From the NCBI GenBank assembly GCA_000711775.1, contig ARYC01000051.1:220154-284153 (forward strand): a DNA stretch of 64,000 nucleotides, written 5' to 3'. The notes beneath the pieces were generated by a model. The model saw only the letters and a program-made list of their open reading frames with translations. It did no database searches and was not told the DNA's origin. How positions within the stretch are numbered: the first letter of the stretch is position 1; each line of letters begins with the position of its first letter. Shown in pieces: positions 13,101 through 23,814 of this stretch. The stretch is from Oxytricha trifallax (lineage: Eukaryota; Ciliophora; Spirotrichea; Sporadotrichida; Oxytrichidae). The position numbers and the translations under genes are program-made.

Positions 13101-14187
13101 TACTTCTGGCTGTTTGAAAATAAATCAAAGACTACAGTCTTCGATGCCAAATTCAACTTCGAGTTGACTAATATGCAAAGTGAGGGTTTTGGGGAGACAC
13201 CTCAGGGAGCTGCTAAAGTTGAAAGTTAATGGGATGTTGTGCTTCAACCTGGCGAGACAAAAATCAAGAAATTGCTTATGGTTCGTTCATTAAATTATAA
13301 ATGTGTATTCTTAGGCTGTAACAAAGGGAAATTTGCCAAATATATCAAATTATAAGATTAATTTTGAATTAATGGTTGACCCAACTCAAGCATGGGGATA
13401 TAAATTTGGGTATAGCTTCAAATGTTTGGAATAATTAGCTAATGACACAGAAATAGTTTGTATTTATTTTTATGAATTAACATGTTAATTAAAAATCAGA
13501 TTTTACTTTAATATATTTAAGCAAATATTTTATTATGTACACAGACCTAGTCCGATTGATCAAACAGCACGGTCAAGTGAAGAAATTCCAATACAAGGGT
13601 GAAGAACAGCAAATGCAGTATTCAGTGCATTTCTTCAATGAACAGTACGTGTTCCTCTTTGAAAACTGGGAAAAGAAGAAGACCTTCAAAGGTACTTTCA
13701 ATTTCTATATTTGTCTCTTTTTTCAAAAGATTAGATTCTATCTAGTTTATCAGTCTATCTAAGCTATTAAATTACTGATTGTAATAAATATAATTAATTT
13801 CGTATTGGAAAACCTAAAGATTGAAGATGAACCTCAAGGCACAACCAGCTTCCGTGTTGAGTTAGCCCCTGGTGGCTCACTAATGAAGCATATCACAAGA
13901 GTAGATCCAGTCAAGGAGTCCAAGTATAAGTGCTCTTACAGCTTCTGTTTCATCCAAAATAATGCCAATGATCTGTTTATTATTACATATTAATGTAAAT
14001 ATTTGAAGAATTCTTTATATTAAACCATTTTAAGTTTGGTCATTTAAGATTAATTACTCCAATTTAGGATTAGAAATACTGAAAGTAGGAATTCTTTTTT
14101 TTAAATAAAAGTATAAATAAATATGATGGAGTTGAAAATTCTTAAGATAACAGTTAGAAGCAAGGACCAAAGGATGAGCAAGTCTGA
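10114..14187 (+). CDS. Calpain-like cysteine protease, germline (IES-interrupted) form
   Basis: Start ATG 10114 (MDLNSLTFNYQDLQ), stop TGA 14185-14187. Removing one GT-AG intron (10214-10380) and the IESs listed separately gives a calpain catalytic core. The Cys is in GDLGNCYFLSALSA (codon 10726-10728). The His is in LVSDHAYAV (11475-11477). The Asn is in LRNPWGHKEWMGDWSDKS, reconstituted across an IES. This is followed by calpain-type beta-sandwich (C2L) repeats such as DEYEAGEYVVLVEVDW and a C-terminus ending GPKDEQV. A second short intron, 13281-13314, joins KKLLM to AVTKG. The family cleaves proteins in the cytosol, often under Ca2+ control; I see no EF-hand region. All MDSs are in linear order. 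Around 12056-12110 and 12300-12410 I could not reconcile the frame, so a junction is missing there. Predicted length is about 900 residues. Confidence 0.85.
10491..10581. other. IES in calpain gene, pointer GATTC
   Basis: GATTC at 10491-10495 and 10582-10586. Joining gives LSNKDSKLPANQLAEW in frame. Confidence 0.85.
10850..10987. other. IES in calpain gene, pointer AATTC
   Basis: AATTC at 10850-10854 and 10988-10992. Joining gives CINGEFRIVVVDDLFPC, the conserved calpain VVVDD segment. Confidence 0.9.
11141..11244. other. IES in calpain gene, pointer AGAATA
   Basis: AGAATA at 11141-11146 and 11245-11250. Joining gives NHNYENTITGFASEAFRCL, matching the conserved region before LTGAPVEFY. Confidence 0.9.
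11549..11579. other. 31-bp IES at the catalytic Asn, pointer AAACCC
   Basis: AAACCC at 11549-11554 and 11580-11585. Joining gives LLKLRNPWGHKEW; the catalytic Asn codon lies inside the pointer. Confidence 0.92.
11741..11899. other. IES in calpain gene, pointer GCAAA
   Basis: GCAAA at 11741-11745 and 11900-11904. Joining gives STTICKPRPYQLVKVTL. Confidence 0.85.
12019..12045. other. Possible 27-bp IES, pointer TATGATAAAC
   Basis: The 10-bp repeat TATGATAAAC at 12019-12028 and 12046-12055 fits a pointer pair. The 27-bp length keeps the frame either way, so the reading frame does not prove removal. Confidence 0.5.
12538..12591. other. IES in calpain gene, pointer ATCAAAAT
   Basis: ATCAAAAT at 12538-12545 and 12592-12599. 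Joining gives YGYIYYQNDSKTEGTIVE. Confidence 0.85.
12753..12829. other. IES in calpain gene, pointer AGAAGA
   Basis: AGAAGA at 12753-12758 and 12830-12835. Joining gives NTIIVLRRTDRQASYSVSYF. Confidence 0.85.
12941..13043. other. IES in calpain gene, pointer AAGTAC
   Basis: AAGTAC at 12941-12946 and 13044-13049. Joining gives KKQQIKYQGEQKDIYFYS. Confidence 0.85.
13445..13538. other. IES in calpain gene, pointer ACACAGA
   Basis: ACACAGA at 13445-13451 and 13539-13545. Joining gives EQLANDTDLVRLIKQHGQ. Confidence 0.88.
13700..13795. other. IES in calpain gene, pointer AATTTC
   Basis: AATTTC at 13700-13705 and 13796-13801. Joining gives TFKGTFNFVLENLKIEDEP. Confidence 0.85.
13968..14122. other. 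IES in calpain gene, pointer ATGAT
   Basis: ATGAT at 13968-13972 and 14123-14127. Joining gives QNNANDGVENSQDNSQKQ and leads to the terminal TGA. Confidence 0.75.
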
Positions 14188-14458
14188 ATAAATGACTACA
14201 CTTGATCTATGAACAACGATTTATTTTGAATATGAAGGAGAATACTGGAAAGTCTTATTTTTATTTTTGCAATTTAATTCTTAATTTTTATATCTTATAC
14301 ATAGTTCTTATTTTAGACTTACTATGCATGGCATTTTATTTATCACTCACAGCATTTAATTTTAAACTTATAAATTTATAGTAATTACTAAAATAAATTA
14401 AATAAATAAAAATTCAAAAATATAAAACAGTAATCTATCTAAAAACTGAACTTATAAA

Positions 14459-16373
14459 ATGTCTTCACAAAGATTATCGCAACAATCTCACAATTAAAAC
14501 TCAAAATTCAGCCAATAAAACAACAGCAAAAGCAGCAATGATTAATTTGCAGTTTTATAGAAGAAAATAAGTGAATATTTGGCTTTGAATCAGGGGTATT
14601 AGAGTTATGAAAGTATAGTTAAGGAGTTTCAGTTCAAATATCCCACAGTCAGGAGTGATTTGGACTAAATGTTAGCTCAGCAACTTTTGTAAGTAATTAT
14701 GAATAGTAAATTAAAATGTCTTGAATCTTATATCAATATTTCATCCAAATTTTAAGATGACACTCTCTGAATGTGAATTTTATTTTTAGCTTGAAGTTGG
14801 AGAATCGTATCCCTCATGTTAACTTGACAAAAAGTGAGCCAGATGAAAACAAAATTTAAGTAAGGTGAAACAAAACTTATGATTATCATATTTTCCTTCA
14901 CTACTTTTAAAATTTGCAATTAACTTTTTTTAATATAAATAGGCAGTAGACTTGAAACAACAAAACGCAGATGCAGATGACCCCAATTCAGTGACAGTGT
15001 ATTTATTAAGAAATAAACCAATGGATGCTTATAAGCGCACTTACTACAAGGTGAAAATTGACAAGAGACCCAGTGTTTTAATCAATAAATCGTCAAATGG
15101 AGATGGTCAGCAATAGAACTAAGATCCCTTCGATAAAGATGATATCGAGAAGAAAGTATTATAGAATTTTCACAAGTAATTGAGTATAATTGAATGATTG
15201 AGATTTGTTAAGGGACAATATTCATAATAAATTAGATTTTGCAATAATTCAGTAGATTGCTGAGAGTAGAGATAGAAAATTAAACCCTCAGAAATACATT
15301 GATACTTTTATGTAACCAGCAATTGAAGAAGAAACAATCGATACTTTTCTTGATGCGAAGCACAACATATAACCAATAACTGCTTAAATTGAGGATTCCT
15401 CTACAAACATAGAAAACTTAACGAATTGTCTTGATTCAAACAGTATCAGCATCACTCTTAATCAAGACGATAATCTAGAAACTAACTCTTCAAGTAAATT
15501 AATTGATACTACTCTACCTTCTATACTACTGCAATAGCCTGATAAAACAGATGCCTTATAGGAAATTTAAGAAGAGGATGTGGCAGAAATCGATGGAATC
15601 ACAATGACACAGCAAACAAGAGAGGACAAGCAGAAACTGGAAATCATCTAGCAATTTGTTAAGATGGAACAGGAACAAGACCAGATGAAGCACAAATTGA
15701 ATAATGATCAGAGATACATCAATTTGCTTCATGAATACAATTATTTGAAGGTAAGTAATGGGTGAATATTTTATGATACCTTTTTAAGTGATATGTATAT
15801 TGTGACAATAAATAAAGAAGTTTATGAATAAATTGTTTATTGATTTATGTTTAATTTAGGATGCTTGCTTCTAACTCGTAGAAATATTACCCATTAACAA
15901 ATATAAGTGTCTTAATGTTATAAATTAGTTCTTTTTTGTTATTAAGAATAGTAGCAAACGTTGCTTAGGTTCCAGTGAAGGAAATTTTTGAGCAGTATGA
16001 CGTGAGAGATATTGAACTCGATAACCAGCCAGAGAAGAGTGAAAAACAATCAGAAGTCATCCCTGCAGTAAAAGAGTAGAAACCAGTGATCAAAGCTAAA
16101 CCTCTGGTTATGAAGCCAAAACCACTGCTATAAGTTAAAAATCCAATAATGGCAAAGCCTGATAAATAAGCAGATAAGAGTGAAACAGTAGCAACTCCTA
16201 CTACTACAGCTGACGTGAAGAAACCAGCTGCTAAGACCAAAGGTAAAGCTACTAAGAAAGAAGCTGCATTGAATGACAAGGATGCTGCACAGAGTAAAGG
16301 CAAGGAGGAAACCAAGGAAACTGATGATACTGCGCAAACAAAGAAGGGCAGAAAGAAGAAGGAAAAGAAATGA
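14459..16373 (+). CDS. Unidentified protein with lysine-rich C-terminus
   Basis: Start ATG 14459 (MSSQRLSQQSHNQNSKFSQQ), stop TGA 16371-16373. After a Gln/Ser-rich leader, EYLALNQGYQSYESIVKEF looks like a small helical domain. A middle part (VTVYLLRNKPMDAYKRTYYK) and a long acidic, Asn/Gln/Thr-rich stretch follow. Residues near 15600-15750 form a probable coiled coil (KLEIIQQFVKMEQEQDQMKH). The C-terminus is Lys/Ala/Pro-rich and ends KKGRKKKEKK. GT-AG introns fit at about 14690-14790, 14861-14942, 15751-15859 and 15917-15968, plus one IES. The layout of a helical N-terminus and basic tail recalls DNA polymerase delta accessory subunit POLD3/Cdc27, but I cannot show homology and leave it unnamed. 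Confidence 0.65.
15186..15243. other. IES, pointer ATAATT
   Basis: ATAATT at 15186-15191 and 15244-15249. Joining gives FHKQLSIIQQIAESRDRK; without removal the frame stops at a TGA 10 bp downstream. Confidence 0.8.
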
Positions 16374-16758
16374 AGAAAGGAGCTTCTTGTATGAAAATAT
16401 TAAGGCAGCATACAACTTGTACATAGTAATATAAGGTTATAAAGTAAGATGAGGTCATCTATTGAAGTGGAAAAGCTATTGGGAAATATAAACATGCAAG
16501 AAATAAGGATATTATGTGAGTATACTGGCACAAAATTAGGCATTTAAATTATGTAAGGAGAAAGAGATAGAAATATTTAGAGATGAAGTTAGCTCCCAAG
16601 AGGCAACCATTTTTAATAGTTAACCTTTGGTAAAAAATAAAGTACGCTAACTGTTTTTATGAAATTTAATGTCCATATATTATTGGGGTCGGTTGATTAG
16701 GTTCTGTTGGTCTTCGTTCTATTAATAATAACCTATACATATTATTTTATATTTATGT
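16374..16758. other. Convergent intergenic region, nothing recognised
   Basis: Lies between the 3' ends of the plus-strand gene (TGA 16373) and the minus-strand RPL10A gene (TGA 16761-16759). AT-rich; I see no coding or repeat structure. Confidence 0.5.
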
Positions 16759-17500
16759 TCAGCCGATGAGCTTGAATGGCTTGCCCATGGAGGTCTTGAT
16801 ATGAACTGACTTGAGATTTTACCATCCCTTCTTGAGGAGTGAAACCAAGAAGTTGAGGCCCATAAGGATGTTTTGTCTGAGCTCTTCCTCAGTCATGGTC
16901 TCGTTACCGATGGCGACGTTCATGCAAGTGGCCTTCTTAAGTTGGAACTTAATGCTGGCTCTGGCATCATCAGCCTTGGACTGGAGGTCGTCGTTGTGGG
17001 TGACGACTTGTGGGAACATACCGATTCTGTTGAGAATGGGTCCGAGGACGGTTGGGATTTTCTTGACGAGGGTATCGGTGGCGAGGAGGATAGCGTACTT
17101 CTTGGCCCATGCCTTGATGAGTTTCTTGTCCTTGTTGAAGGTCTTCAAGAAATCGAAATCGACGGCATCGACTTGGATGTTTCTCTCCTTGACGATTTGA
17201 AGATGCTTGGCGTCTCCAATAAGGCAGATCTTGAGCTTTGGTCTTGGGATGTTTGGGAGTCTGACGGTACCGGCAAATCTCTTATCCTTTTGTGGGTCGT
17301 AATCCTTAAGACCAACTTGGAGCTCAATTTTATACATATACCATAGTGGAAATATTAAAGTCCTTAAACCCTATACAAAGCAAACCCCACACATAGTATT
17401 TTTAAAGCTCAACTGATTCGAGGAACTTTCTCTTCTTCTTGTCGGCGAGGATCTTGTTGATAGCCTCAGTGATCTGGGCTTGAGTAAGCTTGGAAGTCAT
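16759..17500 (-). CDS. RPL10A: 60S ribosomal protein uL1 (L10a)
   Basis: Start ATG 17500-17498, stop TGA 16761-16759. The first segment reads MTSKLTQAQITEAINKILAD and ends FLESVEL; the second continues QVGLKDYDPQKDKRFAGTVR. Joining them through an AGCTCAA pointer gives about 217 residues, the usual eukaryotic length. Hallmarks are LPNIPRPKLKICLIGDAKH, ATDTLVKKIPTVLGPILNRI and the end GKPFKLIG. uL1 forms the mobile L1 stalk of the 60S subunit at the ribosomal E site. Base composition is much richer in G+C than the surroundings, as expected for a highly expressed gene. I placed the start at the second segment's upstream partner because the downstream in-frame ATG (17337) would lack the conserved N-terminus. 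Confidence 0.97.
17321..17405. other. IES in RPL10A, pointer AGCTCAA
   Basis: AGCTCAA (plus strand) at 17321-17327 and 17406-17412. Joining restores VELQVGLKDYDPQKDKRF, the conserved uL1 sequence. No GT-AG splice pair gives the same protein. Confidence 0.92.
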
Positions 17501-18016
17501 TCTTCTTCTTTACCTTATTATTAAATACTAATTTATCAATTAGATATCCTTTTATAATCAAATAATCGAACAATATTATTCCCCCACCTGTGACGAGAAA
17601 ATCAAGATTTTAATATATTCTCCCTATTGCATGTATTTTTTCAAATCAAATAGATTTTTAAAGAATTCATAAGAAAAATTTGAGATTAATGCGATTGAAA
17701 AATTAACAACTAGATTAATAATTTACACTAATTTAACAATTTTAATACAAGTCTATTACAAATATTGTTTGATTTATTGACATAAACTTTCATATAATTT
17801 TATTTACACATGGGCTATTTTGTTTATAATTTTATGAAAATATTGTCAGTGACTTAATTTTATAACAAAAAAGTTAAATTTTTAACTACTTTTTTTGCCA
17901 ACACAGCTTAAAAACTCACTCTATATATCTATATATACCCCTCTCTAACTCCATTTTATCTACAAATGAACTTATAATAACAATAATAGTCAGTCTAATA
18001 CTTAAATTCAGGCACT
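17501..18016. other. Divergent intergenic region
   Basis: Separates the 5' ends of RPL10A (-) and the Gln-rich gene (+), so it should hold both promoters in germline order. AT-rich with a C-run (ccccca at 17581-17586); no element recognised. Confidence 0.45.
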
Positions 18017-20340
18017 ATGAATCAGAAGCAAAATGAAACTTAGTAGTAGTTCTAAGAATAGAATTATCATCATATGTTTGGAGACATCGCCAACAGCTAG
18101 CATAATTATGCACATCAGCAATCGAACAATATAAATTTATAACATAAGAGATATATTAGGGGTAAATTGATATGAAATCTGACTTTTAATATGTATATTA
18201 TGGGGGATAGATATAGAAAATATTCCAATCGACTGGTAATAGCCATATTAGTAACTAAAATGCTTCAATTTCAATGTTTACCTAGACAACTACTGCATCT
18301 CAGGCTGAAGTCTACTCACAACAAACACCCTTCAGTCAGTAATTAATATAATTACTTTATTATAATAATTATAAATTAAAATTAATTTATAATTAATCTT
18401 GTAATTTTAATTAGAAATATTAATTAAATAAATAAAACTATTTAGGAACTCAGTATTAAAGATTATGGTTCTTTTTTTATTATAAAATAAAATGAAATAT
18501 AAATTGTAATCTATGATGGGGATTGGCTGCACATAAAACTCTGATTACTATTATTAACCAGAGATTATTATGAGTAAACTTTAAACATTAAAATATTCCC
18601 AACCATCTTTAACAGCTAAACATAGATATAATTAAATTAATATATAAATTTTAGTTAATATATCTTTGATATTAAAATTCAATGAGAATAAGAAATGATA
18701 ATTTTAAGGTAATTAATTTATATAGGTTTAGTTTTGGGAATTTACGCAGCTAAGACTAAAATCCTGGTCAAATTATGCAAATCAGGTGACTTGACACCAT
18801 AAAATCACAAAGACCTTCATCCAGCTTTGAAATGCTGTAAAACTCAAAACCAAGAAGACTACTCTCAATAAAGTGCTAAAATACTGGCAATTCATTCTAA
18901 AGTGATGGAGTGAACGCTAAAGAATGTCAAGATGGAACAACTTTTAAGAGTAAAATGCCACAAAAGACTAAATTGATTAGGAAATACTTTAGAATGAAGC
19001 AGTTAAGAGTAAGTTGTCAATAAGATAAATCAGATTTACAAGAACAAACAGTTGAAAGAAATGAAATAGCTAAGAAATAAGTACTTTAGACGACAGAGAA
19101 AGCCAAATTTTAGCCAATTGTCTTGGCTTAAAATTATGGTTCTAAACGTATCATATCTTTTAATTTTTCTTAAAATTACTCTAAAGAAGCAAGTCTAAAC
19201 TACACCAACTTAAATGAGAGCAACTCTCTCTAATAAACGAAAAGAAGTCTCTTTTTAAATTAAGTAGCAAGTATCAAATCTCAGAAATAGACAATTTAGA
19301 CATTTTAAGAAACTTTCCTTTCTAACTTAGAGCAAAAAGAAAACTTACATATTTCTCACTTAAACCAAATTGCGTCATCTTCTTTGAACAGCTAGAGACA
19401 AAGTAAAACCAAAGCAATTTGCAAATAAAACAAGGCAAAGATACCTCGTTCTCTCCAAGTAATGCATAGTTTAGCTAAAAGATCATACCAAACTTTAACT
19501 GAAGGTATCAATTTAATAGTCTAAGATGAAACCTAGTTACTTCAACCTCAGCAATTACCAACAGACCACTTTAGCAGCTAAAATACTCAAAAAATCTCAA
19601 AATCCGAGCATCTTAAGTAATAAATGCAGCTAAAATTGTAAAACGAGATCAACTAAAGTTTGAGCCAGGATGATTCAATTAAAACTTGCAATTTGGTATA
19701 TTGTGAGTAGAAAGAAGTTTTACTGAGAAAATTTGAAGAGCAATATAATAAAAATAAGTTACAAAGGGAAATGCAATATCTCATGAGTGAAGGCAATTAA
19801 TATTGCTGGATATACTTTTTGGCATTTATACAGATCTTAAAATATAGTATAAGTAGCAATTATTTAAATAACATAAAATGATAGTAGTTTAACAATAATC
19901 AAATGGTGATAGAATTATGCCAAGATTATAAAGTCAAATATTCAACAACCAACATCTCCCTTCACTTACTATATAGCAAACATAAGAACTTCAATAATTT
20001 GACATGACCCAGAGAGTAATAATAGGCACTCCTTCTGATGATGAGTAGAGCTAAGATTTAAGTCGTAGTACCAGCTAGGTCAATCATTTTACTTTTATTA
20101 TTATTTTCTCAATATTTCATTCAGAAATAACTTATTATCGATTCACATAAAATTTATAATCATCACAGCAGCTCGTTTAGTTGCATTGAAGACTTGAATT
20201 CACAATCTATGTCCAATATTTCAAGTCAAACTGTCATCAGACCTTTCGCAGCTTTTCACAATCACACCCCAGAGTCCTCTAGCTATGATAACTTACAAAA
20301 TGAACTATAAGAAGAAGACGATGATTATTTTGATGAATGA
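18017..20340 (+). CDS. Gln/Asn/Ser-rich protein of unknown function
   Basis: Start ATG 18017 (MNQKQNETQQQFQEQNYHHM), stop TGA 20338-20340. Clear coding blocks lie at 18017-18170, 18215-18345, 18730-19140, 19200-19815, 19860-20095 and 20165-20340. The last ends NELQEEDDDYFDE. The protein is dominated by Gln, Asn and Ser with a predicted coiled-coil segment (REMQYLMSEGNQ). AT-rich gaps of 45-380 bp change the frame and are presumably IESs or introns; I did not resolve their pointers. No conserved domain recognised. Confidence 0.6.
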
Positions 20341-20617
20341 TGATCATGTGTGAGAAGTGTGAAACTTAAATGTTTGTAAAACTAAACTATTAAATCATTA
20401 AGTAATTGAAAAAGCTTGAAAATTGTGAGAAATGGAAACTATTAAAGATTAATGGGCTTATGCGACCTTTAAATCGACATAAATTATGGAACAAATATCA
20501 TTAGTTAAATTAATTGGCATAATATTAAATCAAACTTAAACTACTTTAAAAACAGGTCTATATGTTCACTCTATTATGAGTTTCTTTATATCATTATATT
20601 TATTTTTCAATTTGGCT
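20341..20617. other. Convergent intergenic region, nothing recognised
   Basis: AT-rich gap between two 3' ends; no coding block, repeat or RNA gene seen. Confidence 0.45.
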
Positions 20618-23352
20618 TCATTTTAAATTTTCATTAACTAATTTTCCCTAGCAATAAACCTGTGTGCATTGCTTCAAGTTCTTCGTATGTTTTTGCATAG
20701 TCTGTTTTGATATTAAATTTATATCTTATACTAAAATATCATTTTTAAACTTATTTTAAGATAATTCTTGAATTTAATGAATAGCTTTTAAGAATAAATA
20801 CAAGTTGATATTCTAGAGCTAATCAAATATTCTTTTGGTCTGTCTCTCCCTGAATATCCTAGAATACTATATATTGCCCGAATCACTGCTTGATTAACTA
20901 GCTGATTTCTCGAATTACCTCTGCATGTAAGACTTCAATGTAACTTTATAGTTGTCTTAGGTATTCAATCCATATTTCTGAGTCAACTATTAATCTGACT
21001 ATTTCAGTTAAGAGCCTAAGTTTGAAGAGAGATAACTTAGATAGTGCAGGGATGAGGATTAAAGTGCGGGGTTTGTGATTTAATCAGAGTTTTAAAGGAG
21101 GCTGTTCATTTAGAGGGGTACACCGGTTTGCTAATTCAAAAGGTTTGAGTTTTGAGGGTAGAATGAATTTTGTGCTGGGTTCGCATGGTTAAGTTGGTTT
21201 GCATTTGATTGGGTAAGGTATGAGCTCTGGAGTTCACTTTGACCCATTATAGAAGAGGTGAACTTCAAATGATTTAGTTAAGATGGGTTGTTGTTATTAG
21301 TAGATTATAATTAAATGATAAATTAAATTAATTATATGTTATGCTTGGCGATAAATACAGTCAAGATTAGGATATTTTTGATACCATAATATTTTTGAAT
21401 TTTTTTTTTATTAAAGAAGAATATTTTTTATTAAAAAGAGTCATTTATCATTAGGACAATACTATAATAAATCTGTCTAAAAATAAATTGTCGAATTTAA
21501 TGTACCATATCTAATAAAAACTAATTCATTAAAATATATGGAATTATCTTTTTAATCCTTAATCATTTTTATTTATAATATTATTGAAACCTTAGATTGA
21601 GCTATTTGCTAGCTAGTTGTTAGGGTAATGATGAATTGATGAAAGATTACTGTTTATCTGTAATTCATCAAAGTTTCTAATGTGAGATTTAACCATTATA
21701 TTACTGTTTGTGAGCTCTGAAGTTTTCAAGTCAGATGGAGCGATAGGAGTAAAATTTTCCTTATTTAAAATTCTATTTTGGCAGTCGTTACATAGCACAG
21801 CTTTATACGAGGAAACCTATTCTGAACCTCCCTTGTTCGAGAGAATTTTTGTGCTTTAATCTACCTCTGAGGCTAGTTGAGGAGTTTAGACTTCTGTAGT
21901 ATCAGCATTTTTATCATAAAAGTTTAGATTCTTTGTCTCGATCTAACTCAATCCGCTAAGTGGTCGATTGTGATATTATGGCTACATAGGTGCTTGGCAA
22001 CATTAACATTTTTAACTTAGTTAACTAGCGTTAGAGATCTCTCTTCTGCTAAAAGGATAAGATGGACTTATGGTTCAGGATTGAAAGTTGTTTTAATAAG
22101 GGGTATTCATATGTGAAGTTGGATTTGAAGAACTCATGCCATCAGAAAAAGGACCACTACCTCCGCCCACATATTACTAGTTAAAGTACTGGTTTCCATA
22201 TTAACTTAAAGTGGAAGGTCTTCCTGAATATTCTTAGTACTAGCTTTTCTGTCCATAATAATTACCATCCTCAGGTATTTAGTTCAGAGTTACAAATTGA
22301 TTATCATCAATCCTTATCGGGTCATTCTTAACTTAATGCTACTACTATTGCCCATTGTTATTTTTGAAAGTCTAGTACATTAAGTTATTCTAATTGTCTT
22401 AAGTGTTTCTTGAGCCAATATGACTTGCTTCTAGCTTATCTCCTCTTTAATCTTTCACATCACTATTGAATTAGCTGCTTTAGAGGTCTTATCTAGCACT
22501 TCCTATTTCATCAATCACATTAAAATCCTCGTTTTGGCTTTGTCTTTGCATGTGTGAGTTAGAGACTAATTCATCACTAACTTGCAAAGAAGACATAAGT
22601 TATTGTTATGTGCTTGCTTTAGGGTCAAATAGATTGGCTTTTCCTAACTCATCAAGCAATTCTTAATCTTATATAGTACCATTATAAGCAAACATTAATA
22701 GTGAATTAAAATCTGAGTTTATTAAATTAATTGGACAACAATACCTAACTTTTGTCCATTCAAGAATTAAGTGCTGCTCTTCTATGGAGTAGTTGTTCCC
22801 ATAAACTTCATAAAGTGTCCTCCAGCTCCATTTTAAAGAGTTCCGCTTGAAATGTTGAAATTTGGCTTCGCGTTTCCGGCAATGTTGCCTCCTCCCAGTA
22901 TACTTGCATTCCTTAAACCTTAAGATCCTAGTGTAGCTGAGTGATCTCATTTAATTTTTAATTTGACTTTTTTTAAAAATACATAAAATAAAGTATCTTA
23001 AGATTCCATTCCTGGAACTCCTCTCATATGCATTAGTAAACTTCTAGTGCCATCATCTATGCTGCTTTTATTATCAAAGTAAACGCCTCCTGTACCAGTC
23101 AGATTATTGGAATTATACGCATTATAAGGGCCGCCTTCTTTACCTCTTACTGGTATGGGACTCATAAATATTTTTAATTCTATAACCCAAACTTCTCTTA
23201 ATTTTTAAGCAATTAAAATGAATTATTTTAAAACTCTAATCAGTCAAGGTTTTATTGAAAGAAACATCTTCCTCTTTGCTCTCCTCTAATATAGTCATAG
23301 GATTTTAATAGTTTTTCACTTAGTACTGCTCCATTCGAATTTAATCTGCCAT
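20618..23352 (-). CDS. Asn/Gln/Gly-rich protein with two Cys-pair motifs
   Basis: Probable start ATG 23352-23350 (MADQIRMEQYQVKNYQNPMT). Decoded joins are: ACTC pointer giving LTDQSPIPVRGKEGG; CTTAAGAT pointer giving GMESQGLRNASILGGG; a 32-bp GT-AG intron (22744-22713) giving QKLDFNSLLMFAYNG; and a GTTGTT pointer (21616-21621 with about 21287-21295) giving HHYPNNNPSQLNHLKF. The middle is low-complexity (QYGNQYFNQQYVGGGSGPFS). Cys pairs in KCQCCQAP and LCNDCQNRI could bind zinc. The reading has one in-frame TGA at 22077-22075 with coding sequence on both sides. The 3' end is uncertain: one frame reads to TGA 20620-20618, while another in the same stretch reads AKTYEELEAMHTGLLLGKI. No family recognised; an RNA- or DNA-binding role is speculative. 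Confidence 0.6.
21293..21615. other. Probable long IES, pointer GTTGTT
   Basis: GTTGTT at 21616-21621 matches the GTT run at 21287-21295. Joining gives HHYPNNNPSQLNH in frame; the 300-bp interior is very AT-rich. The exact right pointer is ambiguous because of the GTT repeat. Confidence 0.6.
22919..22996. other. IES, pointer CTTAAGAT
   Basis: CTTAAGAT at 22919-22926 and 22997-23004. Joining gives VPGMESQGLRNASILGG on the minus strand. Confidence 0.85.
23160..23232. other. IES, pointer ACTC
   Basis: ACTC at 23160-23163 and 23233-23236. Joining gives NKTLTDQSPIPVRGKE on the minus strand. Confidence 0.7.
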
Positions 23353-23412
23353 ATGGAATTATGATAAATTAAAAGAAAATTAGAAGATTATAACAATTTG
23401 ATTAAGATTAAA

Positions 23413-23600
23413 ATGAATACTTTTAATGGCGAGGAAGATGGAGCAGTTACACTCACATAAATGTAAGTTACAAAAAAACATATCTAAAAATTTTATTTTT
23501 TAGAGTTTCAGCCTGGTAAGAGTAGTGGCAGGTCTAAGTTGACACTTCGGGTGCGGAGCTCAAGGACCAAGTAAAAGTGGTTCTGACAAGATATCTTTGA
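23413..23600 (+). CDS. Possible short plus-strand gene fragment
   Basis: ATG 23413 opens MNTFNGEEDGAVTLTQ. A GT-AG intron (GTAAGT about 23463, TTTTAG about 23503) would join it to IVSAWQEQWQVQVDTSGAEL, ending at TGA 23598-23600. The block 23500-23650 is more G+C-rich than its surroundings and has coding-like sequence in more than one frame, including on the minus strand, so strand and extent are unsure. It may be one MDS of a gene whose remainder lies elsewhere. Confidence 0.3.
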
Positions 23601-23814
23601 TGTATACGAGGGTGAATGGAGAGATGATAAAGCTGTTTATACAATCCGGTTTCCATTTTGTTTAAAAAGTATTCTAAGTTATATTAATCAAATTGTTATA
23701 ATCTTCTATTTTTCTTTTTATTTATCATAAATCCTCTCTGAGAATTTTATTGCTCAAATTATTATAAATAGAGTAATGAGGAATAATTTTACACATTTAA
23801 TAATAATAATAAAT

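Noticed and set aside
15965-16458. Overlapping hydrophobic minus-strand ORFs
   Set aside because: They are antisense to the lysine-rich C-terminus of the 14459-16373 gene, whose AAG/AAA codons become Leu/Phe/Ser codons on the other strand.
16811-17346. Plus-strand open frames opposite the ribosomal protein gene
   Set aside because: They are the antisense shadow of uL1/RPL10A, whose minus-strand reading has unmistakable conserved motifs.
17321-17412. RPL10A interruption as a spliceosomal intron
   Set aside because: No GT-AG pair restores the protein, whereas the AGCTCAA direct repeat does so exactly.
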